NCBI RefSeq assembly: GCF_002549795.1
Contig: NZ_CP021435.1
Coordinates: 2,604,001 to 2,668,000, forward strand
Reading direction: 5' to 3'
DNA: 64,000 nt
Origin: Halomonas beimenensis
GTDB taxonomy: Bacteria; Pseudomonadota; Gammaproteobacteria; Pseudomonadales; Halomonadaceae
Shown here: piece by piece, positions 37,184 through 46,571 of the stretch
Numbering within the stretch: position 1 is the first letter of the stretch
Layout: every line of letters begins with the position of its first letter
Program-made: the position numbers and the translations under genes
The notes under the pieces: generated by a model
Told to the model about the DNA's origin: nothing
The model's input: only the letters and a program-made list of their open reading frames with translations
Databases searched by the model: none

Positions 37184-40021
37184 TCAGAGGTTGAAGGCGT
37201 CTTCCACCAGCTGGCGCTGCTGTTCGATGTGCACGGACATGTAGCCCGCCGCGGGAGCCGCCGAGGCCGGACGGCCGGCGAACTTCAGCTTGCCGCCCAT
37301 GCCCGCCTTGAGGCGTTCGGCGACGGCCCGCATGTGGTGCTGGCTGGGATACCAGGCGCCCTGGTTGAGCGGCTCCTCCTGGCACCACACCACGTCGGTG
37401 ACGTTGGTGTAGGCCTGGATGGCCTCGAAGAGCTCCTCCTCGGGGAAGGGATAGAGCTGCTCGAGACGCAGGATGGCCACATCGTCCCGGCCGTTCTCCT
37501 CGCGCCAGTTGGCCAGGTCGTAGTAGACCTTGCCGGCACACAGGATGATGCGCTCGATCTTGGCCGGGTCGCGCTTGCCCTGGTCGGGCAGCACCATCTG
37601 GAACTTGCCGTTGGCCAGCTCGTCGAGGCTGGAGACGGCTTCCTTGTGGCGCAGCAGGCTCTTGGGCGACATCACCACCAGCGGCTTGCGGAGCTTGCGG
37701 ATCACCTGGCGACGCAGCAGGTGGAAGATCTGCGCCGGGGTGGTCGGCACGCAGACCTGCATGTTGTGCTCGGCACACAGCTGCAGGAAGCGCTCCAGGC
37801 GCGCCGAGGAGTGCTCGGGCCCCTGCCCCTCGTAGCCGTGCGGCAGCAGCATGGTCAGGCCGCACAGGCGCTCCCACTTGGTCTCGCCGGAGGAGATGAA
37901 CTGGTCGACCACCACCTGGGCACCGTTGAAGAAGTCGCCGAACTGCGCCTCCCAGATCACCAGGTCGTTGGGCGCCGTGGTGGCGTAGCCGTACTCGAAG
38001 GCCAGCACGGCCTCTTCCGACAGGAAGGAGTCATGGATGGTGAAGCGCGGCTGGCCGTCGGACAGGTGCTGCAAGGGCACGTAGGTGGTGCCGTCCTTCT
38101 GGTTGTGCACCACCGCATGACGGTGGGAGAAGGTGCCGCGGCCGACGTCCTGGCCGGTCAGGCGTACCGGATGGCCCTGGTCGAGCAGGGTGGCGTAGGC
38201 CAGGGTCTCGGCGAAGCCCCAGTTGGCGGCCATGCCGCCGGCCTGCATCTTGCGACGGTCATCGTAGATCTTGGCCACCTGGCGCTGCACGCCGATCCCG
38301 TCGGGGATCTCGCACATCTTGGCCGCCAGGTGCTGCAGGCGCTTGAGGTCGAAGCTAGTATCGGTGTGGCCGCTCCACTCGTGGCCGAGGTAGGGCTTCC
38401 AGTTGACGAACAGCGCGGTGTTCGGCTTCTGCACCAGGGCATTGGCCACGTGATTGCCCGCGACCAGGTCGTCCCGGTACTTCTCCATCATGGCCTTGGC
38501 ATCGTCTTCGGTCAGCAGCCCCTCCTCGACCAGGCGCTTGACGTAGCGGGTCCGGGAAGAGGGATGTTCCTTGATCTTGCTGTACATCATCGGCTGGGTC
38601 GCGGACGGCTCGTCGGCCTCGTTGTGGCCGCGGCGACGGTAGCAGACCAGGTCGATGACGACGTCCTTCTTGAACTGCTGGCGGTAGTCCAGGGCCACCT
38701 GGGTCGCGTGCAGCACGGCGTCCGGGTCGTCCCCGTTGACGTGGAAGATCGGCGCCTGGACCATCTTGGCGATGTCGGTGCAGTACTCGGTGGAGCGCGA
38801 GTCTTCCGGGTGGGAGGTGGTGAAGCCCACCTGGTTGTTGATCACGATGTGCACCGTGCCCCCGGTCCGGTAGGCCCGGGTCTGGGACATCTGGAAGGTC
38901 TCCATGACCACGCCCTGGCCGGCGAAGGCGGCATCGCCGTGGACGTTGATCGGCAGCACCTTGCCGCCATCCGGATCGTCGCGGCGGTCCTGGCGGGCGC
39001 GCACCGAGCCCTCGACCACCGGCGCCACGATCTCCAGGTGGGACGGGTTGAACGACAGCGCCAGGTGCACCTCGCCGCCTGGGGTCATGACGTTGGAGCT
39101 GAAGCCCTGGTGGTACTTGACGTCGCCGGAGCCCCGCTCGACCACCTTCTTGCCGTCGAACTCGTCGATCAGCTCGGACGGATTCTTGCCGAGGATGTTG
39201 ACCAGCACGTTCAGGCGCCCCCGGTGGGCCATGCCGATCACCACTTCCTTGGTGCCGTACCCGCCGGCACGCTGGATCAGCTCGTCCATCATGGGAATGA
39301 AGGACTCGCCCCCCTCCAGGCCGAAGCGCTTGGTGCCCGGGTACCGGGACGCCAGGTAGCTCTCCAGGCCTTCCGCGGCGGTCAGCCGCTCGAGCACGTG
39401 CTTGCGCACGTCGTCGCTGAACTTGGGCTTGGAGCGCACCGACTCGAAGCGCTGCTGCAGCCAGCGTTTCTCCTCGGTGTCGACGATGTGCATGAACTCG
39501 CAGCCGATGCTGCGGCAATAGGTGTGCTCCAGCGCCTCCACGATCTCCTTGAGCGGTGCCTTGTCCACGCCCAGGAAGAAGGAGCCGGTCTGGAACTCGG
39601 TGTCCAGGTCCGCCTTCGACAGCTGGTGGAAGGACAGGTCCAGGTCGGGCACCGGTTTCGCGTCGCGCAGATCGAGGGGATCGATGTCGGCCTTCTGGTG
39701 GCCGCGGAAGCGGTAGGCGTTGATCAGCTGGAGGACCTTGACCTGCTTGCGGTTCTCGTCGCTGTCGGACGAGGCACCGGCGGCCAGGGCGGTGCGGCGC
39801 TGGCGGCCTAGCTGATAGAACTGTTCGCGGGTAGGGGCAAGCGGAACGTCGCGGGTGGCGCTGCCGTCGGGGCGCGGCAGTTGGTCGAAGTACTGGCGCC
39901 ATTCGTCGGGAACGGCGGAGGGATCATCGAGGTACTGCTCGTAGAGCGCTTCCACGTAATGGACATTGCTGCCACTGACGTGGGAGGAGCGCCACATCAA
40001 CTCCATTATGCCTTGTTGCAT
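37184..40021 (-). CDS. sucA: 2-Oxoglutarate dehydrogenase E1 component SucA
   Basis: The 945-residue thiamin-diphosphate enzyme decarboxylates 2-oxoglutarate and passes succinyl to SucB lipoate. It opens with MQQGIMELMWRSSHVSGSNVHYVEALYEQYL, typical of SucA. Landmarks include EFMHIVDTEEKRWLQ, GMAHRGRLNVLVNILGK, the TPP motif HGDAAFAGQGVVMETFQMSQ...IVINNQVGFTTS, and the C-terminal LLPHGYEGQGPEHSSARLERFLQ. I chose the ATG at 40021 (AGGGTGA 8 bases upstream); a GTG at 40063 would add 14 residues that the family lacks. It lies downstream of sdhB behind a terminator, so it needs read-through or its own promoter; none is clear. Confidence 0.96.
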   Translation of the reverse strand: MQQGIMELMWRSSHVSGSNVHYVEALYEQYLDDPSAVPDEWRQYFDQLPRPDGSATRDVPLAPTREQFYQLGRQRRTALAAGASSDSDENRKQVKVLQLINAYRFRGHQKADIDPLDLRDAKPVPDLDLSFHQLSKADLDTEFQTGSFFLGVDKAPLKEIVEALEHTYCRSIGCEFMHIVDTEEKRWLQQRFESVRSKPKFSDDVRKHVLERLTAAEGLESYLASRYPGTKRFGLEGGESFIPMMDELIQRAGGYGTKEVVIGMAHRGRLNVLVNILGKNPSELIDEFDGKKVVERGSGDVKYHQGFSSNVMTPGGEVHLALSFNPSHLEIVAPVVEGSVRARQDRRDDPDGGKVLPINVHGDAAFAGQGVVMETFQMSQTRAYRTGGTVHIVINNQVGFTTSHPEDSRSTEYCTDIAKMVQAPIFHVNGDDPDAVLHATQVALDYRQQFKKDVVIDLVCYRRRGHNEADEPSATQPMMYSKIKEHPSSRTRYVKRLVEEGLLTEDDAKAMMEKYRDDLVAGNHVANALVQKPNTALFVNWKPYLGHEWSGHTDTSFDLKRLQHLAAKMCEIPDGIGVQRQVAKIYDDRRKMQAGGMAANWGFAETLAYATLLDQGHPVRLTGQDVGRGTFSHRHAVVHNQKDGTTYVPLQHLSDGQPRFTIHDSFLSEEAVLAFEYGYATTAPNDLVIWEAQFGDFFNGAQVVVDQFISSGETKWERLCGLTMLLPHGYEGQGPEHSSARLERFLQLCAEHNMQVCVPTTPAQIFHLLRRQVIRKLRKPLVVMSPKSLLRHKEAVSSLDELANGKFQMVLPDQGKRDPAKIERIILCAGKVYYDLANWREENGRDDVAILRLEQLYPFPEEELFEAIQAYTNVTDVVWCQEEPLNQGAWYPSQHHMRAVAERLKAGMGGKLKFAGRPASAAPAAGYMSVHIEQQRQLVEDAFNL

Positions 40022-40126
40022 CTCTCGGTCACCCTGCACTGATGGGGTGGTATCTGTCGTCACGGCTCACCCGTGGCGACATCGTCGGTGGCCGGCCGGC
40101 GGGCGGGCACCTTTGCTTCGATGGTC

Positions 40127-40153
40127 AAAAGCCGGTGCACGAGGCACCGGCTT
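40127..40153 (-). terminator. Intrinsic terminator between sdhB and sucA
   Basis: On the minus strand AAGCCGGTGC and GCACCGGCTT pair around a 5-base loop, followed directly by TTTTG. It is a standard factor-independent terminator 77 bases after sdhB, so sdhCDAB can end here before sucA. Confidence 0.8.
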
Positions 40154-40173
40154 CGACGTCTCACCGGGGGCCA

Positions 40174-40196
40174 AACTGCGACAGCGCGTCGCAGTT
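40174..40196 (-). other. Second hairpin in the sdhB 3' region
   Basis: A perfect 9-bp inverted repeat AACTGCGAC/GTCGCAGTT around a 5-base loop lies 34 bases after the sdhB stop and 21 bases before the terminator stem. The two stems could be the body of a short 3'-derived RNA. Confidence 0.5.
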
Positions 40197-40229
40197 CGCG
40201 GCGTATGATAACAAGCCGGGGCCCACGAT

Positions 40230-40940
40230 TTAAGTGGCATTCGCCAGCAGCATCTCGCGGATCTTGCCGATCGCGCGAGTGGGGTTGAGGCCCTTCGGGC
40301 ACACCGCCACGCAGTTCATGATGCCGCGGCAGCGGAACACGCTGAACGGGTCCTCGAGACCCTCCAGGCGCTCGCGAGTGGCCTCGTCCCGGGAGTCCGC
40401 CAGGAAGCGGTAGGCCTGCAGCAGGCCGGCCGGGCCGACGAACTTGTCCGGGTTCCACCAGAACGACGGGCAGGAGGTCGAGCAGCAGGCGCAGAGGATG
40501 CACTCGTAGAGGCCGTCGAGCTTGTCGCGGTCCTCGGGGGACTGCAGGCGCTCGATGGCCGGCGCCGGGGTGTCGTTCTGCAGGTACGGCTGGATCCGCT
40601 CGTACTGCTTGTAGAACAGCCCCATGTCGACCACCAGGTCACGGATGACCGGCAGGCCCGGCAGCGGGCGCAGCGTGAGCTTGTTGTTCTTGACCACCTC
40701 GGAGAGCGGGGTGATGCAGGCCAGGCCGTTCTTGCCGTTCATGTTCATGCCGTCGGAGCCGCACACGCCCTCGCGGCAGCTGCGACGGTAGGCCAGGCCG
40801 TTGTCCTGTTCCTTCACCAGGTGCAGGACGTCGAGCACCATGAGGTCGCGACCCTGGGTGTCGACCTGGAACTCCTCCATGTAGGGGGCGGAGTCCGTTT
40901 CGGGATTGTAGCGGTACAGGGATACCTGAAGCGTGGACAT
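40230..40940 (-). CDS. sdhB: Succinate dehydrogenase iron-sulfur subunit SdhB
   Basis: The 236-residue subunit carries three Fe-S clusters that pass electrons from SdhA to ubiquinone. The [2Fe-2S] ligands are in RRSCREGVCGSDGMNMNGKNGLAC, and the [4Fe-4S] and [3Fe-4S] ligands in CILCACCSTSCPSFW and CRGIMNCVAVCPKGLNP. SCPSFWWNPDKFVGPAGLLQAYRFLADSRD matches the quinone-site Pro/Trp region of E. coli. It follows sdhA after 11 bases and acts at the inner face of the cytoplasmic membrane, held there by SdhC and SdhD. Downstream are two hairpins, the second a terminator. Confidence 0.97.
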   Translation of the reverse strand: MSTLQVSLYRYNPETDSAPYMEEFQVDTQGRDLMVLDVLHLVKEQDNGLAYRRSCREGVCGSDGMNMNGKNGLACITPLSEVVKNNKLTLRPLPGLPVIRDLVVDMGLFYKQYERIQPYLQNDTPAPAIERLQSPEDRDKLDGLYECILCACCSTSCPSFWWNPDKFVGPAGLLQAYRFLADSRDEATRERLEGLEDPFSVFRCRGIMNCVAVCPKGLNPTRAIGKIREMLLANAT

Positions 40941-40951
40941 CGTGACTCCCC

Positions 40952-42724
40952 TCAGTAGGTACGGACTTTCGGCTCGAACATGTCGACGGTCTTGGGCGCG
41001 AAGTTCACGTCGCGCTTGCCCAGCCGCTTCTCGGCGGGGAAGTACAGCGAGTGTTTCAGCCAGTTGGCGTCGTCACGATCCGGATAGTCGTAGCGGGAAT
41101 GGGCGCCGCGACTCTCCTTGCGCTCCAGGGCGGCGATGGCGGTGGCCTCGGCGACCTCCATCAGGTTGTCGAGCTCGAGCGCCTCGACGCGGGCCGTGTT
41201 GAAGGCATTGGACTTGTCCGGCAGGTAGGCGTGGGCGATCCGCTCGCGGAGCTCGGCGAGCTTCTTCACCCCTTCCTGCATGTTCTCCTCCTGACGGAAG
41301 ACGCCGAAGGCGTTCTGCATGGTGTCCTGCAGCTCACGCTTGAGTTCGGGCACGGTCTCGCCGCTCTCAGACTCGTTCCAGCGGGTGATGCGCTTCATGG
41401 CCGAGGCCACGTCGGACTCGCTGGCCGCCAGGTAGTCGACGCCCTCGTTGAGCGCGCTCTCGATGAACATGCCGGCCGCGCGGCCGAACACCACCAGGTC
41501 GAGCAGCGAGTTGCCGCCCAGGCGGTTAGCGCCGTGCACCGACACGCAGGCCGCCTCGCCGACGGCGTAGAGGCCGTTGACGATCTGGTCGTTGCCCTCG
41601 CCATCCTGCATGATCGCCTGGCCGTGCACGTTGGTCGGCACACCACCCATCATGTAGTGGCAGGTCGGCACCACCGGGATCGGCTCCTTGGCCGGATCCA
41701 CGTGGGCGAAGGTCTTGGACAGCTCGACGATGCCCGGCAGGCGCTTGCCGAGCACCTCCTCGCCCAGGTGATCCAGCTTGAGGTAGACGTGGTCGCCGTT
41801 CTCGCCGCAGCCGCGGCCCTCGAGGATCTCCATGACCATGGAGCGGGCGACCACGTCGCGACCGGCCAGGTCCTTGGCGTTGGGGGCATAGCGCTCCATG
41901 AAGCGCTCGCCGTCCTTGTTGATCAGGTAGCCCCCCTCGCCGCGGCACCCCTCGGTCACCAGGGTGCCGGCGCCGTAGATGCCGGTCGGGTGGAACTGCC
42001 ACATCTCCATGTCCTGCATCGGGAAGCCGGCGCGCAGCGCCATGCCGATTCCGTCGCCGGTGTTGATCAGGGCGTTGGTGGTGGAGGCGTAGATGCGGCC
42101 GGAGCCGCCGGTGGCCAGCACGGTAGCCTTGGACTTGACGTGAACCACCTCGCCGGACTCGATGTCCATGGCGATGCAGCCGACGACGTCGCCGTTGGCG
42201 TTCTTGACCAAGTCGACGGCGTACCACTCGTTGAGGAAGGTGGTATTGTTCTTCAGGTTGTTCTGGTAAAGGGTATGCAGCAGGGCATGACCGGTACGGT
42301 CCGCCGCGGCGCAGGTCCGGGCCGCCTGGCCGCCCTCGCCGAAGTTCTTGGATTGGCCGCCGAAGGGACGCTGGTAGATGCGGCCGTTGTCGAAGCGGGA
42401 GAACGGCAGCCCCATGTGCTCGAGTTCGAAGACCGCCTTGGGGCCCTCGGAGCACATGTACTCGGCGGCGTCCTGGTCGGCGATGTAGTCGCCGCCCTTG
42501 ACGGTGTCGTACATGTGCCAGCGCCAGTCGTCGTTGGGGTCGGCGGAGGCGATGGCGCAGGTGATGCCACCCTGGGCGGACACGGTGTGCGAACGGGTCG
42601 GGAAGACCTTGGACAGCACGGCGGTCTTCTTGCCGGACTTGGCCAGCTCGAGGGCGGCCCGCAGGCCGGAACCGCCACCGCCGATGATGATGGCGTCAAA
42701 GGTCAGGCTACGCATGTTGGACAT
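40952..42724 (-). CDS. sdhA: Succinate dehydrogenase flavoprotein subunit SdhA
   Basis: The 590-residue catalytic subunit oxidises succinate to fumarate with covalently bound FAD. The FAD-binding motif is [21 protein letters not shown]. The flavinylated His is in [16 protein letters not shown]. The active-site region is [31 protein letters not shown], with [20 protein letters not shown] further on. [19 protein letters not shown] carries the FAD-contacting residues near the C-terminal third, and the tail [19 protein letters not shown] is typical. Length equals the E. coli protein (588). It starts 3 bases after the sdhD stop. Confidence 0.98.
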   Translation of the reverse strand: MSNMRSLTFDAIIIGGGGSGLRAALELAKSGKKTAVLSKVFPTRSHTVSAQGGITCAIASADPNDDWRWHMYDTVKGGDYIADQDAAEYMCSEGPKAVFELEHMGLPFSRFDNGRIYQRPFGGQSKNFGEGGQAARTCAAADRTGHALLHTLYQNNLKNNTTFLNEWYAVDLVKNANGDVVGCIAMDIESGEVVHVKSKATVLATGGSGRIYASTTNALINTGDGIGMALRAGFPMQDMEMWQFHPTGIYGAGTLVTEGCRGEGGYLINKDGERFMERYAPNAKDLAGRDVVARSMVMEILEGRGCGENGDHVYLKLDHLGEEVLGKRLPGIVELSKTFAHVDPAKEPIPVVPTCHYMMGGVPTNVHGQAIMQDGEGNDQIVNGLYAVGEAACVSVHGANRLGGNSLLDLVVFGRAAGMFIESALNEGVDYLAASESDVASAMKRITRWNESESGETVPELKRELQDTMQNAFGVFRQEENMQEGVKKLAELRERIAHAYLPDKSNAFNTARVEALELDNLMEVAEATAIAALERKESRGAHSRYDYPDRDDANWLKHSLYFPAEKRLGKRDVNFAPKTVDMFEPKVRTY

Positions 42725-42727
42725 GGA

Positions 42728-43075
42728 TCAGGCTCCCCACAGAACTTGGATGCCCCAGACCAGGAACACGAAGATGGCCAGGATGATGACGGTCTGGGTG
42801 GCGATACGGATGCCGGTCGGCTTGAGGTAGTCAGTGGTCACGGTCCACAGACCGACCCAGGCGTGCGCGGACAGCGACACGAAGGCCAACAGCGAGAAGA
42901 TGCGCATCCAGGTCTGGGCGAAGAGACCGCTCCAGGCGGCATAGTCGAGGCCCGGGTGGAACAGCAGGTAGCCGACGATGAAGAGAGTGTAGAGGGCCAG
43001 AATGATGGCCGAGACGCGCTGGACGAGCCAGTCGGACAGCCCGCTGCGTCCGAAGTTCGTGATGTTGGTTACCAT
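42728..43075 (-). CDS. sdhD: Succinate dehydrogenase membrane anchor SdhD
   Basis: The 115-residue membrane anchor has three hydrophobic helices: AIILALYTLFIVGYLLF, FSLLAFVSLSAHAWVGLWTV and TQTVIILAIFVFLVWGIQVLW. The haem-liganding His is in SLSAHAWVGLWTVTTDYLK, and the preceding GLSDWLVQRVSA is the family N-terminus. With SdhC it binds haem b and ubiquinone and ties SdhAB to the membrane. It overlaps sdhC by 7 bases. The overall order sdhC-D-A-B is universal in gammaproteobacteria, so the call is secure although the sequence of these anchors varies. Confidence 0.95.
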   Translation of the reverse strand: MVTNITNFGRSGLSDWLVQRVSAIILALYTLFIVGYLLFHPGLDYAAWSGLFAQTWMRIFSLLAFVSLSAHAWVGLWTVTTDYLKPTGIRIATQTVIILAIFVFLVWGIQVLWGA

Positions 43076-43446
43076 ACCCAGACTCCCGCCAGAATGATCA
43101 GGACCACGCTCACCACCACGGTGATCTGCGCCTTCTTGACGCCCCCCTCGAGGGTCACGCCGATGTCGATGTCCATCAGCAAGTGCTTGATCCCGGCCAC
43201 GAAGTGGAAGGCCAGTGCCGACAACAGCCCCCAGGCGATCAACTTCGCCAGGAAGTTGTGGGCCAGGGCGTCGCTCACGGCGGCAAAGCCCTCGGGCGAG
43301 GACAGCGAGGCGTCGAGGGCCCAGAAGCCGAAGATCAGGCCGATGAAAAGGATGACGCCGGTGATGCGGTGAGCGATCGACGTCAGGGCGGGGAGCGGAA
43401 ACTGTATCGTGGACAGATCCAGATTTACGGGTCGTTTGCTATTCAC
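43069..43446 (-). CDS. sdhC: Succinate dehydrogenase cytochrome b556 subunit SdhC
   Basis: The 125-residue cytochrome b subunit has three hydrophobic helices. RPVNLDLSTIQFPLPALTSIAHRITGVILF carries the ubiquinone-site Ser and Arg (SIAHRITG), and the haem-ligand His is in LAFHFVAGIKHLLMDIDIG. The start is a GTG at 43446 with AGAAAG a few bases upstream; no ATG fits. A near-perfect sigma-70 promoter lies about 130 bases upstream, giving a leader of about 120 bases. gltA is divergent across a 454-base gap. It heads the sdhCDAB operon. Confidence 0.95.
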   Translation of the reverse strand: MNSKRPVNLDLSTIQFPLPALTSIAHRITGVILFIGLIFGFWALDASLSSPEGFAAVSDALAHNFLAKLIAWGLLSALAFHFVAGIKHLLMDIDIGVTLEGGVKKAQITVVVSVVLIILAGVWVW

Positions 43447-43575
43447 GGCTTTCTACACACTCTCTTGGCCCGCGGGTGGGCACTCGGGCGAGGCCCTCAC
43501 GGGCGGTGGTTTCGGGAAGGGACTCGATCGTGACCGAGGGCCACGACCGCCGTTTCCTGCCAGTCGCGCGACAGG

Positions 43576-43604
43576 ATTATAGGGGTCCACCCCCCCCATG
43601 ACAA
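43576..43604 (-). promoter_or_regulatory. Sigma-70 promoter of sdhCDAB
   Basis: On the minus strand TTGTCA (43599-43604) and a perfect TATAAT (43576-43581) are 17 bases apart. Transcription would start near 43569, leaving about 120 bases of leader. It is one of the best promoter matches in the window. Confidence 0.8.
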
Positions 43605-43796
43605 ATGAAGACGCCGCCGACTCGACTATGGTGGCAGGTTCTGAAAGTGCGCAAAAAGTCCGTCATCCCGGCACTTAGCGCACGCTCTCCGAACCCCCGC
43701 CACGCCGGGGATCGGCATGATGCGGAGCACCATTAACCAGACACAACCTATACATAGAACGCTTGTTTGCATAAGGCAAGGCCGGCCATGGGCGAA

Positions 43797-43824
43797 TTGA
43801 CAATCGCCAGGACGCTTCTATAGT
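43797..43824 (+). promoter_or_regulatory. Sigma-70 promoter of gltA
   Basis: Perfect TTGACA (43797-43802), 16-base spacer, TATAGT (43819-43824). Transcription would start near 43831, about 70 bases before the gltA ATG. The rest of the 454-base sdhC-gltA gap (43447-43900), apart from the divergent sdh promoter, shows no gene or clear site to me. Confidence 0.82.
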
Positions 43825-43900
43825 GGGCGAACCTTTTCGCCGGCAAGTTCTGCGAAATCACGACTTATCGCGCCACCATGAACTCGAGAGGAGGCCAGTT

Positions 43901-45187
43901 ATGGCTGACAGGAAAGCAACGTTGACGGTAGAGGGTCTGGATAAGCCGATCGAGCTGCCGGTCTACTCGGGCACCGTGGGGCCGGATGTGGTCGATGTCC
44001 GTGGCCTGGGCGCCGAAGGCCTCTTCACCTATGACCCCGGCTTCATGGCCACCTCCTCCTGCCAGTCCGCCATCACCTACATCGACGGCGGCAAGGGGGT
44101 GCTGCTGCATCGCGGCTACCCCATCGAGCAACTCGCCAAGCACTCCAACTTCGTCGAGCTCTGCTACCTGCTGATGTTCGGCGAGCTGCCCTCCAAGGAG
44201 CAGTACCAGGACTTCGAGGGCCGCGTCCGCGGCCATACCATGGTCCACGAGCAACTGGCCAACTTCTTCAAGGGCTTCCGTCGCGACGCCCACCCGATGT
44301 CGATCCTGTGCGGCGTGGTCGGCGGCCTGGCGGCCTTCTACCATGACCATCTGGACATCACCAAGCCGGAAGACCGCGAGATCAGCGCCATCCGCCTGAT
44401 CGCCAAGATGCCGACCATCGCGGCCATGTCCTACAAGTACAACATCGGCCAGCCGTTCAACTATCCCCGCAATGACCTGAACTATGCAGAGAACTTCCTC
44501 TACATGATGTTCAGCAACCCCTGCGAGGATTACGAGATCAATCCGGTCTTCGCCAAGGCGATGGACCGCATCTTCATGCTCCATGCCGATCACGAGCAGA
44601 ACGCCTCCACCTCCACGGTGCGCCTGGCCGGCTCCACCGGCGCCAACCCCTTCGCCTGCATCAGCGCCGGCATCGCCGCCCTCTGGGGACCGGCCCACGG
44701 GGGCGCCAACGAGGCGGTGCTGAACATGCTCGACGAGATCGGCGACGACTCCGAAGAGAACATCCAGCGCTTCATCGACAAGGCCAAGGACAAGGACGAC
44801 CCCTTCAAGCTGATGGGCTTCGGCCACCGCGTCTACCGCAACTTCGACCCGCGCGCCAAGGTGATGAAGGAGACCTGCGACGAGGTGCTGGCCCAGCTCG
44901 GCATGGCCGACGATCCGCAGCTCAAGATCGCCAAGCGCCTGGAGCAGATCGCCCTGGAGGACGAGTACTTCATCGAGCGCAAGCTGTACCCGAACGTCGA
45001 CTTCTATTCCGGCATCATCCTCAAGGCGATGGGCATCCCCACCAACATGTTCACCGTGATCTTCGCGGTGTCCCGGACCATCGGCTGGATCTCCCACTGG
45101 AACGAGATGCTTAGCGACAGCTACAAGATCGGTCGCCCGCGCCAGCTCTATGTCGGCCACGACCAGCGCGACTACCCTGCCGAGTGA
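43901..45187 (+). CDS. gltA: Citrate synthase (type II) GltA
   Basis: Citrate synthase condenses acetyl-CoA and oxaloacetate. The 428-residue product is of the hexameric, NADH-sensitive type II size of gammaproteobacteria. Catalytic residues are in [29 protein letters not shown] (His), [17 protein letters not shown] (His) and the Asp in [16 protein letters not shown]. The start at 43901 is fixed by GAGAGGAGG 7 bases upstream; the frame extends upstream through the promoter, which rules out longer starts. It is divergent from the sdh-suc operon, the usual arrangement, and is followed by a strong terminator. Confidence 0.97.
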   Translation: MADRKATLTVEGLDKPIELPVYSGTVGPDVVDVRGLGAEGLFTYDPGFMATSSCQSAITYIDGGKGVLLHRGYPIEQLAKHSNFVELCYLLMFGELPSKEQYQDFEGRVRGHTMVHEQLANFFKGFRRDAHPMSILCGVVGGLAAFYHDHLDITKPEDREISAIRLIAKMPTIAAMSYKYNIGQPFNYPRNDLNYAENFLYMMFSNPCEDYEINPVFAKAMDRIFMLHADHEQNASTSTVRLAGSTGANPFACISAGIAALWGPAHGGANEAVLNMLDEIGDDSEENIQRFIDKAKDKDDPFKLMGFGHRVYRNFDPRAKVMKETCDEVLAQLGMADDPQLKIAKRLEQIALEDEYFIERKLYPNVDFYSGIILKAMGIPTNMFTVIFAVSRTIGWISHWNEMLSDSYKIGRPRQLYVGHDQRDYPAE

Positions 45188-45211
45188 GGCCGGCCCGCCG
45201 GACCGCTCGCT

Positions 45212-45241
45212 GACGAAGGCCGCCCCTGGGCGGCCTTCGTC
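45212..45241 (+). terminator. Intrinsic terminator after gltA
   Basis: A 13-14-bp perfect stem, GACGAAGGCCGCCC with GGGCGGCCTTCGTC, around CT, 24 bases after the stop codon and followed by GTTCG. It is very stable, with a weak T tract. Confidence 0.8.
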
Positions 45242-45280
45242 GTTCGTGACGCCTGATTTCCCACCCGCAAGGAGCCATCC

Positions 45281-46177
45281 ATGAACCCGACAATCTCGAC
45301 GGTTGCCTTTATCGGCCTTGGCGTGATGGGCCACCCCATGGCCGGCCACCTGGCCCGCGCCGGCCTCGACGTTCGTGTCTACAACCGCACCGGCGACAAG
45401 GCCGCCGCCTGGGTCGGGAGCCATGGCGGCAGCCAGCATCCCACGCCCCGCGAGGCCGCCGCCGGCGCCGACCTGGTGCTGATCTGCGTGGGCAACGACG
45501 ACGACGTGCGCCAGGTGACCACCGGCCCCGAGGGCGCCCTGCACGGCATGTCCGCCGGCAGCCTGCTGGTCGATCACACCACCGCCTCGGGGGAGCTGGC
45601 CGCCGAACTCGACGCGGCCTGCCGCGAACGCGGCATCGGCTTTCTCGACGCCCCGGTCTCCGGTGGCCAGCAGGGCGCCGAGAACGGCGCGCTGACCATC
45701 ATGTGCGGCGGCGAGGTGGCCGACTTCGAGCGCGCCGCCCCGCTGCTCGAGCACTACGGCCGAGCCGTGACCCTGATGGGCCCGGCCGGCAGCGGCCAGC
45801 TGACCAAGATGGTCAACCAGATCTGCATCGGTGGCCTGATCCAGGCGCTGGCCGAGGGGCTGCATTTCGCCGACAAGGCCGGGCTCGACCCCTACCGCGT
45901 GGTCGAGGTCATCAGCCAGGGCGCCGCGGGCTCCTGGCAGATGGACAACCGGCATCGGACCATGATCGCCGACGAGTACGAGCACGGCTTCGCGGTGGAC
46001 TGGATGCGCAAGGATCTGGGGATCTGCCTGGAGCAGGCCCGCCGGCTCGGCGCCCGCCTGCCGGTGACCGCCCTGGTGGACCAGTTCTACGGCGACGTCC
46101 AGGCGATGGGCGGCGGCCGCTGGGATACCTCCTCCCTGCTGCGCCGGCTGCAGGATCGCCCCCACGACGCCCCCTGA
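45281..46177 (+). CDS. NAD(P)-dependent beta-hydroxyacid dehydrogenase
   Basis: The 298-residue protein is of the 3-hydroxyisobutyrate dehydrogenase/tartronate semialdehyde reductase family. The dinucleotide site is IGLGVMGHPMAGHLARAG, substrate signature LDAPVSGGQQGAENGALTIMCGG, and the catalytic Lys is in GSGQLTKMVNQICIGGLIQALAEG. The C-terminal domain has FAVDWMRKDLGICLEQAR, typical of GarR/GlxR-like and YihU-like members. The substrate is not certain; no valine or glycolate genes are nearby. AAGGAG precedes the ATG. It follows gltA after its terminator. The next 394 bases downstream hold no protein gene. Confidence 0.9.
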   Translation: MNPTISTVAFIGLGVMGHPMAGHLARAGLDVRVYNRTGDKAAAWVGSHGGSQHPTPREAAAGADLVLICVGNDDDVRQVTTGPEGALHGMSAGSLLVDHTTASGELAAELDAACRERGIGFLDAPVSGGQQGAENGALTIMCGGEVADFERAAPLLEHYGRAVTLMGPAGSGQLTKMVNQICIGGLIQALAEGLHFADKAGLDPYRVVEVISQGAAGSWQMDNRHRTMIADEYEHGFAVDWMRKDLGICLEQARRLGARLPVTALVDQFYGDVQAMGGGRWDTSSLLRRLQDRPHDAP

Positions 46178-46571
46178 CCGCCCTACCGAGGCGGCGACGG
46201 GACCCGCCGTCATCGTCCTGTCGCCCGCCTGCAGCGTTTTCCACACATTCTGTGGATAACCCTGTTCACAACGCCTAGATAAGCGCCCCGGACCGCCATG
46301 ACTAGCGGGTCGCGCTTAGATTGATCAAATTTTGACCTATAGCAACCCACTGATTTTAAAGACTTAATTAAAGAACGCCGCAACCACGGGCTTCACGCCG
46401 CTGCTGTGCACAGGGCGGAAAACAGGAACAGGTAAAGTGGACAAGTCAAGGGGAAAAACGCCCGGTTTCTAGCACCAAAGTACTAGACAAGGCGACCGCG
46501 CGGGGGCGGCAAGCAGGCTCAGGGACAAAAAAAGACGCTCGAGGCGCCTGGATATCCACAAGAAGGGAAAG
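46178..46571. other. AT-richer non-coding stretch with DnaA-box-like sites
   Basis: No reading frame is convincing. TTTTCCACA (46237-46245, one mismatch to TTATCCACA), a perfect TGTGGATAA (46251-46259) and ATATCCACA (46552-46560, one mismatch) are DnaA-box-like. Between them lies the AT-rich part around 46318-46374, with TTGATCAAATTTTGA and TTAATTAA. The pair TCTAG/CTAGA near 46467-46488 can form a small stem. The tRNA operon terminator is at 46527-46548. dnaA, dnaN, gidA or parA are not in the window, so this is not called an origin. Confidence 0.4.
46527..46548 (-). terminator. Intrinsic terminator of the tRNA operon
   Basis: On the minus strand GGCGC and GCGTC pair (one G-T) around CTCGA, followed by seven T. 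It lies 24 bases after the CCA of tRNA-Glu. Confidence 0.75.

Noticed and set aside
40064..40126. Promoter of sucA (TTGACC on the minus strand)
   Set aside because: No -10-like hexamer at 15-19 bases; the spacer and beyond are very GC-rich.
46178..46571. Chromosomal origin of replication
   Set aside because: Only three good DnaA-box-like sites, no dnaA, dnaN, rpmH or gidA nearby, and the tRNA terminator lies inside the stretch. Kept only as a DnaA-box cluster.
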